Origin: Cladophialophora immunda
Taxonomy: Eukaryota > Ascomycota > Eurotiomycetes > Chaetothyriales > Herpotrichiellaceae
NCBI RefSeq assembly: GCF_000835495.1
Contig: NW_015622544.1
Location: forward strand, 453,704-517,703
Direction: 5' to 3'
DNA: 64,000 nucleotides
The position numbers were made by a program, and so were the translations under genes. Of the stretch, positions 1 to 10,281 are shown one piece after another (the first letter of the stretch is position 1; each line of letters opens with the position of its first letter). The notes beneath the pieces are model-generated. The model had not been told where the DNA came from. It was given only the letters and a program-made list of their open reading frames with translations, and did no database searches.

Positions 1-1111
1 GAGGTTGACTCCAACGGCTCTGCCGGTAGTGTTGTAGCCGGGACGCTTGACATACTGTGTCGGAAGGCTGTACTGTTGGTAATAGTCAGCACAGGGGCCT
101 TTAAGTTCAGGAATTAAAGGTATTACGCGCTCCAAAGCCTCGGGGATGTAACGTAGTTAAGACGCTGCGGGTTGATGTGGAACGACATTGCTCTGTGGAC
201 GAGAGTGAGAACCAGGACTAGTGTTGCCCGGCTGGCGGACAGGGGAGCCAGGAGCAGGGGTGCGTACACCAGATCCAGAACCTCTGGAAGCTGGAGGCGC
301 CACGTTTGCAAGGGATGGAGAAGATATATGTAGGATTAGAGACCAAGTGCGAGGGACAAAGGGGGTATAAATAGTCTGGGGCGAGAACTTCGCAGTCCAT
401 GTCGTGTGAAGGGATTGGAGGCGCAATGAGAAGTGTCAATCCACGAAACAATGCGGACGCAGTGCTTGAGAATGAGCAGTGCAGTCTTTGAAAGAACCCG
501 TGTTGAAGACCGAGCATGAATGTCGACAGACAGTCCGCGGGGTGACAGGGTAAATAGGTTCCAAAGGAAATAATGACATCGCGCGGCAGACCTGAATAGG
601 AGAAACTTTGCAAGCAGGTGGGCAAGGGAAAATCGTGACGAAATGAAGGAGCTGGTTCGTTGCGAGTGGGTGAAGCAGAATAGACAGTGCAGTGGAAGAA
701 ACACGCAAAATGACTTACCAACTGATCAATATTGTAGAATGACGCTGGAAGATCGATATTGCGCATCTGATCTGTGTATCGTGCCTGTCTATCTAGAGCC
801 GGATCGACTCGAAGGACAGTTGCTTGAGTTTGCGATGGTTGGCCACCAGACTGGCTGCTGCGACGACTGCTGGGAGGCTGAGACTGAGCTTCGAAACCTC
901 CTTGCGGGACACTGGGACTACCAGCACCAGACGCAGCAGCACCACGGCCTGCAGAACCAGGAGCGGACTGTGAGGCGCTTCCTCGAGAAGCAGGCCCATC
1001 AAAGCCGCCGCCTGGGACTTGAAGTCGATCGCCACGACGAGACGCAGTTTCGGACGGCTGCTGACCCCTAGTTGCGCGGCCGGCGCCTCGCTTGCGGGCG
1101 GCTCCAGACAT
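1..1111 (-). CDS. Argonaute (QDE-2-like) N-terminus, cut by window edge
   Basis: Likely the 5' end of a fungal Argonaute, the small-RNA-guided slicer of RNA silencing. Exon 1 runs 1111 to 719 and encodes a Gly/Arg/Ser/Gln-rich, disordered leader followed by an ordered stretch ending SFYNIDQL. A consensus donor (GTAAGT) starts at 718. After the intron, a segment at about 72 to 1 reads QYVKRPGYNTTGRAVGVNL, which resembles the start of the Argonaute N domain (K-R-P-G-Y-x-T-x-G). The best acceptor is CAACAG ending at 73, preceded by a CTGAC branch-like site; acceptors ending at 139 and 130 also keep frame. That makes an intron of about 580-650 bases, far longer than others here. PAZ and PIWI domains would lie outside the window, so catalytic residues cannot be checked. 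A 5'-UTR intron is likely (donor at 1511, acceptor near 1130). The family call rests on a short match. Confidence 0.6.
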
Positions 1112-2514
1112 GTTGACTCAAGAGCTGCAGACCGTTGATCACGAAGTCAGTGTGTGAGCTTGCAGAGGGTAAAACGAGGCGCGAATCTGACCAAAGTGCC
1201 GGTATGGACGACCCCGATAGGGGAAGTGAGAAGGTGAGGATGACAAGGTAATAGTTACGGGATTTGCAGAAATGATGATGAGATGAACCAACAAGATATG
1301 CAGGGAGGCTCTCGATTGAGGTCTAGAAAAGAGCTTGTGAATGTGTTGTTTGTTGTGTTGTTTGTTTTGCGGGTGAGGCAGAGACGAGGGAGACGGTGAG
1401 GGATGAAAAGGCAAGTGCAACCGCTTGATTGAGGCCGTGTCTCGTATTCAAGGAAGACTGCTGCAGGAAGGTGCGAGCGATGGAAACAGAGGAGACGTTG
1501 CAGTTACTCACCTGAGTTGCTCGAAGAAGTCGGCTGGTCAGAGACGGTGTTGATGGTAGGGTGAGGCTTGCGCTCGAGGGCTCCCAGGCTCGCAGCCGAG
1601 ATGACTCTGGAGGAGCAAGAATTGGCGACTGCCTGAGGCGGCCAAGAGAACGAAGACGGTGTTGAAGACGATCAATGAGAAGAAGGAACAAGAAGAGAAC
1701 GAATGAGGTTGGTAGAGAAGAGGAATCCAAGTGGTCGAAGGTAGCAGGGAGGAGGAGATATTTGTAGCCTTGGGGGCTCAATCACATGCTTCTGCAAGAG
1801 GCAGCAACACGGCTCTGTCACCCACCAAGGCCTCAATAGGAAGGCAGCGAGATGAGAGATGAGAGCCAAAATGAGCTGGTTCTCAACGTTCTCTCACACT
1901 TTCCTCCCAGCCAGCCTCATTGCAGGCACTGGCGGTGAGGCTCGACTGACAACAAAGGTGAGTGAGATGTGGACGCCAGGAGAGGCAATGCTCTTCCGCA
2001 GCTCATGTCAACCATTCTACATCCAACCTAGCCTCAACGCGGGCAACAACCGCTACCAATGGACCTTCAAGCCCAGGCGCAGTCCCCTCCGAAATCTACG
2101 CAGTCCATTGGATCAATCACCCGCCAGCAAACACTGAAAGCATCTTGCCTGAGCGCCCTCACTTATCCTCGTTCACTTACAGTCCAGCCGAAACTGCCCT
2201 GCGGCATACCGCGGAGAAGCAAAGGAGATAACAGAGACAAGAGCTGGAAGACCACACGCAGACAAAACAATAACTTCTTTCAAGATAATTATTATTCTCG
2301 GAGATTTCATGGCTGGCTCAGAGCAGCCGACTTTTCCATCGTGCATGGTCCCAATTAGCCCATCCTGTCCGAGGCTCCGTGATAGCGTGCATTCCTTGCT
2401 ATCTCAGCCTGATCTGGACTTCCAACTGGCTAAAATGCTGAAAAATCAAGTATTGGTTTTACATCATGCTCTGGATCCCAACCGATTCCCCGCCCTCCAG
2501 TACAGTGGCCGTGT
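1112..2514. other. Argonaute upstream region and rna14 3' flank, no gene seen
   Basis: No supported coding gene. The part next to the Argonaute start should be its 5' UTR and promoter; a consensus donor (CAG then GTGAGT on the minus strand, at 1512/1511) suggests a leader intron. The rest is the downstream flank of rna14. Short overlapping reading frames on the plus strand at 1859-2518 show no recognisable protein. Confidence 0.5.
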
Positions 2515-5500
2515 CTAGGCGTATCGGAATGGTGCTAGAATCCACGTCAGTAGTGTGATTTCGAGAGCTGAGATTTTGCCGGCCACTTACCTCCTCCGTA
2601 TGGACCTTGTGTAACGCTGGGCGGCGGCGCGAAGCCTTGTGGCGGGATCGGCACTGGTGGATGTGGTGGATACGCTGCCCATGCTGGCTGAGGTGCTTGG
2701 GCCGGAGTCTGGCTGTGTTGGGCTGGAACTGCTGCCGGCGGAGGCAAACGCACGTCACGAATGAGCTCCATGATCTTCACGGCGTCAAACCTGGCATCAA
2801 CATACGTAGACGCCTTTGGCAGGATGCTCAGAAGGTAAACAACAGCTGGGGGTAAGGATGGGGGAGCTTGAAACTGCGGTAGGCCGACAGGAGGGTTGAC
2901 CTGGCGCTGCTGCTGCTGTTGCTGCTGTTGATTCATGCGACGGCCCGCTGCACCCTTCAGTGGGGACTCGCCGCGTGCTAACTTGCGTGGCCCGATATCT
3001 TCAAAATCGTCGGGGAATGGTCGCTTGGGAGAATTGGTCGTAATCGCGTCAATCACCTTCTGGATAGGGGAGTTGACGACTTCAGGTACCTCCACAGAGG
3101 GCATGACCGCATTTTGCAGAGGCTGGACTTGTTGTGGTGAGATGACGGGATAGGTGTTCATAGTGTCAAAGCTGGATGTGTTATATCGGCTGGAGAAGAG
3201 CTTGAGCATAGGATCTTCAGGGAAGTGCTTCTTCATCCGCTCTTCCAGCGACTGGACCTGCGCCAATTCTCCGTATTTGGATTCATAATCGTGCAGAAAA
3301 GCAAACAACGGTTTGGCCTTTGCTGTATGTTCGGCATCATCATGACCCAGGAGTCTCTTGACCGTGGTTTCGAAGACGGCTCGTGCATTCGTGACATCGT
3401 TGATGTCAAAGAGGTGCTTGACGTACTGCAGCGGGAGGTAATCGTCTTCAGGGAACAGCTTCATACCACGGTCAAGGATCTTCGTCCCGGTAGGATCCCG
3501 ATAGCATTGCCACTCAATGCGCGCAGATTCGACGTAGAAATCGCTCGTGAGCTTGCCTCTCTTGCGCGCCTCGCCAAAGACAGCACGGAAGCCACTCGGG
3601 CCTCGTTCCGTAGGCAATCCTTTCCCCTGCACTCGTCGGGTTGCTCGCATCAGCGCAATCCAGACATGCGAAACCATTCGACTGAGGACATCAGTCTGTG
3701 CGTGAGCACTCTTCTTGATCGTCTCAATCTGGCTGTCGATGACCGCTTGCTTGGCCGCAACATTAGAAGCATTGAGGTCCTCGTCCCCCGCGCCATCTCC
3801 ATTGCCAGCTGCGGTGAGCTCCACCCTCTGAATGTCTTGTTTCTCATGGATCGATACTTTCTTTATCAGGTCATAGAGTGCGTCCAGCAACTTATCATAC
3901 GGATCCCGAATTTTCTTCATCCGTTCTTTGGCACCAGGATCTGCACTTTCGTCGTTTTGGGTCGATGTTTCGATACGGTCTGCCAATTTAAACGCCAACA
4001 GGGGTGATTCTGGGTTGGCTGCGATTCCTTGGTTGAGAAGTTTGGTACCGTCGGCATCAAGGCCGTTGCTGAAACAGAATTCAACTGCATCATACCACAT
4101 CTCCGGCCAGAATTCTAGGGCCATGAGAGCTTGCTTGTATGTGAACAGGATCCGATTCTTGTACAAAGCAGGGTCTTCATCTTGGAGAACAAGGTTGTCT
4201 TCCTTCTCCCATTCAATCCACTGCTTCCACAGACCGACTTGACGCATATACTCGGCATGGCCCTCGAAGCCAGGCGCCGGTGGCAGTTGCGGCCTTGAGG
4301 TCCTCTTTAGGCCCTTTGTCAAGTTCTGCAGTTGGGTATATGCCGTTCTGGCAGTCATGTAGACGGGGGACTTCTCTTGAAGATATTTTCGACCCTGCAA
4401 TCGTGTTAGTATAGATCCCAAGCTAGGCGGTGTAGTTTTTCAAACGCACGTTGATCTTGTTCAGCCCTGTTTCAAACGCATCATATTCTTTCCACAACGG
4501 CATGGTTGCCGCGGTTGGAACAGCAATTGCTTTCTGGTACGCCTCCCGCAAAGCGTCGACTTTTGCTCCGTCTTGCCAACCACTACCCCCAACAATTCCC
4601 GGGCCGGTCTTGAGGAAATTAATGTAGTCTTGCCATAATTGGCCAGAGTCCTTGTCCATGCCGATTGTCTTGAGAGCAAAGGTGAAGGAATCGTTGATGA
4701 TGGTGTACGAGCGAGTGATGTCGCCTGTTTGCATGCTGTTTCGCCGGCGGATATAGTTGATGTACAACGTCCAGAGTTGAACATCAAGCACATCAAGCAA
4801 GGATCGATTGAAGAGGGTTTCCATGGCGCGCATTCGATCATTCTCCTCTTCCCATTTGACGTACGCACACCATTGTTCAGCCTGAGATTCATTAGTGTAA
4901 TGCAACAGATGCGGCAGAGGACAAGCACGTACGGCAAGAGGAAAGACTTTGAGATATTGCTCATACACCTGACGGACATCTTCTTGTTTGTTTCGACTCT
5001 TCAATTCGTCGATTAGTTCAAGATAAGCATCAATGTCACCACGAGGGTCATCCTTGATGCGATCTTCCAGAATACCGACCACATCATGAGCTAGTCGAGA
5101 CTTGGGTAAGCCTGGAGCAACAGAGGCATTCACATGCGAGCGAGGTGGAGAATTCTGAGTCGGAAGATCAGGAGCTGTTTGAGAAGGTGTGGCAGTGGCA
5201 GCACGCACATCAGCACTGGCACCAGAAGGAAGAGTAGTGGAAGAAGAAAGGTCAGCGTCAGCAGGACTACCAGTGGCCTGGACAGGAACAGGAGTGATTC
5301 CATTTTCTTGTTCTGGTGACTGGGAAGCTCTATTAAGGGAATTGGAGTTTTGATTTGCAGAGGTAGGAGCAGGTGTCGAGACATCGAAGTCTAGCCCCAC
5401 GGATGGATCGTAGACATCAACCTCATCCTTTCCGTCTTGTGTCCCTTCTTCATCTTCAGGATCATCATCAACTTCAAAGCCACCCACTATGCGGGGCTTG

Positions 5501-5790
5501 GACTGCGCAAGAGCGGGTGTAGAAGACTGAGTCATGGTTGGGGTGGTGGCTTGGGAAGAGAGCTGGCTGACTGGTTTTGTAGGAAGAGGATGAAGACTGG
5601 ACTGAGTCGGAGATAATATTTGATCACGTTGATTATTGACAGGACTCTGCTCTGAGGGAGCAACTGGATGCGACAACTGCGTAGCACTTGCGCTTCGCTG
5701 ATCGGGGGCAGCCGCAGTACCGTTGAAGTAAGATGACAGCGCTGCCGTTCCAGAAGATGGTGACGGCAACCCTGTATCTGGATTTGCCAT
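2515..5790 (-). CDS. rna14: Rna14 / CstF77, mRNA 3'-end-processing factor
   Basis: Scaffold subunit of cleavage factor IA, acting in the nucleus in pre-mRNA cleavage and polyadenylation with Rna15 and Pcf11. Exons are 5790-4450, 4394-2591 and 2534-2515, giving 1054 residues. The first 220 or so residues are a Ser/Thr/Pro/Gln-rich leader with an acidic patch. HAT (half-a-TPR) repeats follow, recognisable by spaced W/Y/E motifs such as WCAYVKWEEEN and LWQDYINFLK, and exon 2 continues with GRKYLQEKSPVYMTART and the Suf domain. The C-terminal tail is Pro/Gln-rich with a polyglutamine run (bases about 2900-2940). The 55-base intron 1 has a CTAAC branch site. The last coding exon is only 20 bases and is inferred from a GTAAGT donor at 2590. 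I chose ATG 5790; the frame stays open upstream to a GTG at 5901, and a GTGAGT donor there suggests a leader intron. Confidence 0.9.
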
Positions 5791-6372
5791 GCCGCCCTGC
5801 CTACCCTCTGTGACCGGTAAAAGGGAATGATAAGAGAAGGGGAGTCTCTGCGAAGGTGTCAGTGACGATCGTTTGCTGGGACCTGCGAAGAGTGGACTCA
5901 CCTTTTGCGCAAAATCAACTAGGAGCGCCTTTTGAAACTGAGCATCGTCGTCGTGAATGACGGTAAGGATGTGGTTATGAGATCAGAAGACGTTTCGTTG
6001 ATGGAGTTCGATTCACTTCGCAAACTGGCACAGTTTGGATTGTCAACTGCCAGTGGCACATTCTGCGACGGCGCATATCCTGTGAGTGGAATTCGTCATT
6101 TGAAAACCCTCGATGAAGAACTGACTAACTTTCGGCTAACTTGCCTCCAGATTGATTTGCGGGCAGGCTGCGGAATCAGAAGCCAACGACGCGACTTTTA
6201 ACGCGGCGATGGCTCTCTCGCGACCTTGGGCTCACTGTCCGCAAACACACCTCCACAGTGCCTCCAAACGGTCACAATCAACAGCTTACTCTTCCAGAAC
6301 ACCATCCAAACGTCTATTGGGCGCCGAGTTCGACGTGCGCAACCGCGGACTTCCTTAGCGCCTGTCGCAACC
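5791..6372. promoter_or_regulatory. Divergent promoter between rna14 and asf1
   Basis: About 580 bases between two head-to-head genes must hold both promoters and leaders. On the minus strand a GTGAGT donor at 5901 follows an in-frame open stretch (5958-5902), so the rna14 leader is probably spliced. Longer reading frames into this region lack family similarity. No clear TATA box was seen. Confidence 0.5.
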
Positions 6373-7373
6373 ATGTCGGTGGTTTCTTTGTTGGGTGTCA
6401 AGGTCCTGAACAACCCTGCCCCATTCACTTCACCATACGAGTTTGAAATCACGTTCGAATGTCTTGAGCAGCTTCGTGAAGGTGGGCATATCGCAGGAAA
6501 CTCGTTTCTTTATCGCAAATATGCTGACAACTGTATGGTAGATCTCGAATGGAAACTCACCTACGTGGGCTCTGCCACGTCGGCGGAACACGACCAAGAG
6601 CTTGACTCTCTGCTCGTAGGGCCCATCCCTATCGGTGTCAACAAATTCATCTTCGAAGCCGATCCTCCCAACCTATCTCGCCTGCCGCCATCCGAGATCC
6701 TCGGTGTGACAGTGATCCTCCTGACCTGCTCCTACGATGGAAGAGAGTTCGTGCGCGTCGGGTACTACGTGAACAATGAGTATGACGACGAGATATTGAA
6801 TGCCGATCCGCCAGCCAAGCCCCTCATTGAAAAGATTCGCCGGAATGTGCTCGCGGAGAAACCCAGAGTTACTAGATTCGCGATCAAGTGGTAAGTAGCG
6901 CCTCTGTTCTATGCTAGCAGACGTGTAGCTGATGCAAGTCCGTCGATAGGGATTCTGAAGAATCTGCTCCAGCCGAATATCCTCCCGACCAGCCTGAAGC
7001 CGACACCCTCGACGACGATGGAACCGGCTATGGCGCAGAAGAAGCAGAAATGCAAGCAGCGTTAGAGAAAGAATTGGAAGAGACCGAGGCCAAGATGGCG
7101 CAAGAACACACGGCCAATGCCGATCAGGAAATGACGGACAGCCACAAAGTCAAAGAAGAAGAGGAAGAGGGTAGCGATGCTGAAAGTGAGGATCTTGAGG
7201 AGGAGAGTAGTGAGAGTGAAGACGACGAAGAAGATGAGGAGGGTGCAGAAGGTGAGGATACAGAGATGGCAGAGGGCGATGAGAAGTCCACCACTGCTCC
7301 CAACACGGCTTCCGCGGAGGCCAATGGCGAAAGTAAAGCCACAGAGACCAAGCCGGAGGTCATGGTTCATTAG
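6373..7373 (+). CDS. asf1: Asf1 histone H3-H4 chaperone
   Basis: Nuclear histone chaperone that hands H3-H4 to CAF-1 and HIRA during chromatin assembly. Exons 6373-6481, 6542-6890 and 6950-7373 give 293 residues. The start [20 protein letters not shown] and the core motifs [44 protein letters not shown] and [19 protein letters not shown] are near-identical to the conserved Asf1 fold (about residues 1-155). Intron 1 (60 bases) splits an Asp codon and has a GCTGAC branch site; reading through it would insert about 20 foreign residues in a conserved strand. The C-terminal third is a long Glu/Asp-rich tail, as in yeast Asf1. An upstream in-frame extension from 6226 is probably leader. Confidence 0.96.
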
Positions 7374-8139
7374 AGCAACGTGGAATCACATTGCACTGGT
7401 TTCGAATCCGACAGCAAGGCGTTCGGCGTATGGGATGGGTGGTATTCACGTGGAGATAAGCCAACACGCATGCATATTAGATGAGACGAAGAGCATGACT
7501 GATCGAGGACATTATTTCGACCGGAGTCGCGGACACCATTGCCCCAGCGAGGTGGTATTGGCATATGCTTGCCCTGGTGGTACATATTGAACAGAGGTGT
7601 AGCTAATCGCTGGAAAGAATTCTGCTTGACCCGAGTCCCTTATACCGTTCTCTGCCGTGGAAAAGCAAGTCTATGAAATCGCTTGACAGGGGGACAAGCC
7701 CCAACATGTCGTGTTACTATCTCTCACCCACGAAGCCGTCGGTGGCCATCGCCCGAAACGTGAAAGGTGCATGGATACGAGGCCTTAGGAGACGAAGGAC
7801 AACGTCTAGTCATTTTTTCTTCCCGCACCAATCTTCAGTCTTGAGAGTTAGTTCGACAGAGCAACGCCCCTATACGAGGCCGAGCATCATTGCGAGCCTC
7901 GATAAAATAGAGCTGTACAAGATCGATCGTTCCAAAGTGAGTCATTTCGAACTGATTGGCTATATAAGACATGCCCGTGAAGGGCATCATGGTGCCAAAT
8001 GGGAGATACAAAAGTCGAATTCGGTGAGCGAAGATATCTCAATGTCTATGGAGCACCTCAGGCTAGACCGCAGCAACGGTGAGAAATGTTTCAATCCAAT
8101 GCAAACACATCGTGAGGCGCGCCTCCATAGGTGACGACT
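7374..8139. other. Convergent 3' flanks of asf1 and the Fmp25-like gene
   Basis: Tail-to-tail intergenic region of about 770 bases. Plus-strand reading frames at 7673-8134 and 7177-7590 look random and have no recognisable domain. I see nothing beyond 3' UTRs and terminators. Confidence 0.5.
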
Positions 8140-9930
8140 TCAAACAGCCGAATAAACACCCGTTACATTCCTGCCACACACCACACGCTGCTCCATTCTT
8201 ACTTTCCTCCCACTGGCCTTCAACCGTACATCGTGCATAGGTGTCAAATGCAATCTATGCTCTTCCTTCCTCCCCATCTCCATTTCGCTGGCCATGTCCA
8301 ATGGCCGTATATATGTCGGGATTGGCACGTTGTTCCTCTTACCTGTGCCCAGCTGATAGAATTCGTTTCCTCCCCACCAAAGCACATCGGAGCCCCAGTT
8401 TGTGTCGTCCTCCGAGGATTTTTCCGAGGCATCTAGGTAGGTCACGTTGTTGAGCACGGCGGAGGCGTGAGTACTCCCAACGGAAATCTGGGACATCCGG
8501 ATCGGAACCACCCTTTGAGTCTTTTCGTCGTACTCGAAGAGGCCCGACAGGGACGGAATGCGTGTAGGGGTGCCTTGGATATGCGTCCATTTACCGTTTC
8601 CAAGGGTGCCCCTAATACCCATTCCACATGCCCATGTATCGGCAGTGACCTTTCCCAGAGTTAAGATTGAGCTGGGGTCTTCATCCGGGCCAGCGATTCG
8701 GGTGGCATCGATAGTAAAGAAGCTGTTTGAACCGCCAGCGGCGATAGACGTGACTTTGGACGACTGGTTGGTGCCTTGGTAGAGACGAGTGGTGGGAAGG
8801 AGAGACGGCGTGTCGACGAAAGGGGCTTCCGGGTTGAAATCGAAACCAAGCTGGCCAGATGAGTTGTCGCCAAAGGCAAAGACGCGGCCTTCTTTGTCGA
8901 GGACAAGTGAGTGGTGATCCCCCGAAGCGAGTTTGGTGATCTCGAAGCCCTTGAGCGTGGTTAGCTCGTGGCACATATCATATCGGCCTTCAGGACGAGT
9001 GAGCCATGTCACTCCTGGAACGCCCAATTGTCCACGACTGGGAAAGTCCTCGGTTCCCGAGGCGGCAGAGAAGACTCGTCCCGAGTTTGTGAGTAGAAGA
9101 ACATGCTCAAGGCCACCACTGACGGCAATGACTCGTTCGCCCATTCCTAAATTCTTGGGCTCGAGCTTTCTGTAACTAATTGACGATGTTGAACTCCAGA
9201 ATGGGATCCAAGACCTGTCTGTCTGTTTGTGTCCGCCCTCCTGGTCCGCTTTGGACACTGGTATCGAGTATACGGTTCCGTTCTTGCCCAGCCCAATGAT
9301 ACGATCTTTCGATATTGCAATGGAGGTCAAATTCTTGCCTTTGAGTGTGACCGTCGGCTGCCGTACGTCCTCTGAATATTCAATCCCCCATTGCACCAAG
9401 TCTCCGTTCTCCAGAACTGCCGCACCAAAGTTCCTGTCAATCTTAAGGTCCCGGAGCAGGACATCGTCGAACCAACTCAATCTTCGCGGCGTCTTGATAT
9501 ATGCTTCATTTGACTCGGGGGCCACGACTCGACCAGTATTCGATCCCCACGCATACACGCCAGGGTTCTCCCAGCTCTTCTTGACTTGGAGATGCTGAGA
9601 GCTGATGAGGTCCCTATTCTCTTCCTTCGAAACGCCCCTTCTCTTCTTGGATGTTTCGATCACAACCTCTTGGGTATCTGAGGGTGGAGCTTCTGCCTGC
9701 ACAACGCGGAACTGGGTGGCTGTGTAGACTAGAGCAACTGCGGCAGCTGCTGCAACTATAGCTGCCGAAGGTCTCTTCCATGCTTGGTGAGCAACCGCGG
9801 AGTGTGTGGCCTTTTGGGAGAAGCGTCTCGCCCTAGAGAACGACGCACGCGATCTCAGTTGAGAGAGGGCAACCGGTCGCGGACGAGAAAAGTTGCGAAC
9901 GGCGGTAGCAGGCAGAGTCTTCGAGGGCAT
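8140..9930 (-). CDS. fmp25: Mitochondrial RCC1-repeat protein (Fmp25-like)
   Basis: Single-exon gene of 596 residues. The N-terminus is Arg/Ser-rich and lacks acidic residues, a typical mitochondrial presequence, followed by one hydrophobic segment (SAAIVAAAAAVALVYTATQF, about residues 60-80), so an inner-membrane protein facing one compartment is likely. The rest carries RCC1-type beta-propeller signatures: YAWGSNTGRVV, SGDHHSLVLDKEGRVFAFGDNSSGQLG, CGMGIRGTLGNGKW and WGGNEFYQLGTG. In yeast, Fmp25 is a mitochondrial inner-membrane protein linked to respiratory complex III assembly; that role is inferred by resemblance. The frame opens upstream to 10023, but ATG 9930 starts directly on the presequence and is preferred. 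Divergent to cog3. Confidence 0.85.
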   Translation of the reverse strand: MPSKTLPATAVRNFSRPRPVALSQLRSRASFSRARRFSQKATHSAVAHQAWKRPSAAIVAAAAAVALVYTATQFRVVQAEAPPSDTQEVVIETSKKRRGVSKEENRDLISSQHLQVKKSWENPGVYAWGSNTGRVVAPESNEAYIKTPRRLSWFDDVLLRDLKIDRNFGAAVLENGDLVQWGIEYSEDVRQPTVTLKGKNLTSIAISKDRIIGLGKNGTVYSIPVSKADQEGGHKQTDRSWIPFWSSTSSISYRKLEPKNLGMGERVIAVSGGLEHVLLLTNSGRVFSAASGTEDFPSRGQLGVPGVTWLTRPEGRYDMCHELTTLKGFEITKLASGDHHSLVLDKEGRVFAFGDNSSGQLGFDFNPEAPFVDTPSLLPTTRLYQGTNQSSKVTSIAAGGSNSFFTIDATRIAGPDEDPSSILTLGKVTADTWACGMGIRGTLGNGKWTHIQGTPTRIPSLSGLFEYDEKTQRVVPIRMSQISVGSTHASAVLNNVTYLDASEKSSEDDTNWGSDVLWWGGNEFYQLGTGKRNNVPIPTYIRPLDMASEMEMGRKEEHRLHLTPMHDVRLKASGRKVRMEQRVVCGRNVTGVYSAV

Positions 9931-10281
9931 GGTTGCTTTGGTGATGATGAGAGTGTGTACACTATAGTTCACATGACTGTGACACAAGATGTGCTGCTGT
10001 GAACGAGTAGTGTCAGAACGCACCTGATTGCGAGTCGGGCACGTATTCGGAAATCGTGTGCGTCATTGAACCGCGGCGACAGCCTCGTCAAATCGCAAGG
10101 AATAATACTGGTGGGTTCAGTTCAGCCTTGTACCAATGTTCTCCACCCTCACCTCAAATGGCTGTTCTTTTCGTATTCAATGGTCCACAGATAACGAGAT
10201 GGCCAACACCATGTCCTCATGGCGAGTCTTATGAGACCTTATCTAATGAATCAAGACTCCATCACCATCTAGACCAGTGCC
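9931..10281. promoter_or_regulatory. Divergent promoter between fmp25-like gene and cog3
   Basis: About 350 bases separate the two start codons, so both promoters and 5' leaders must fit here. No TATA box or known operator is evident. Confidence 0.5.
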
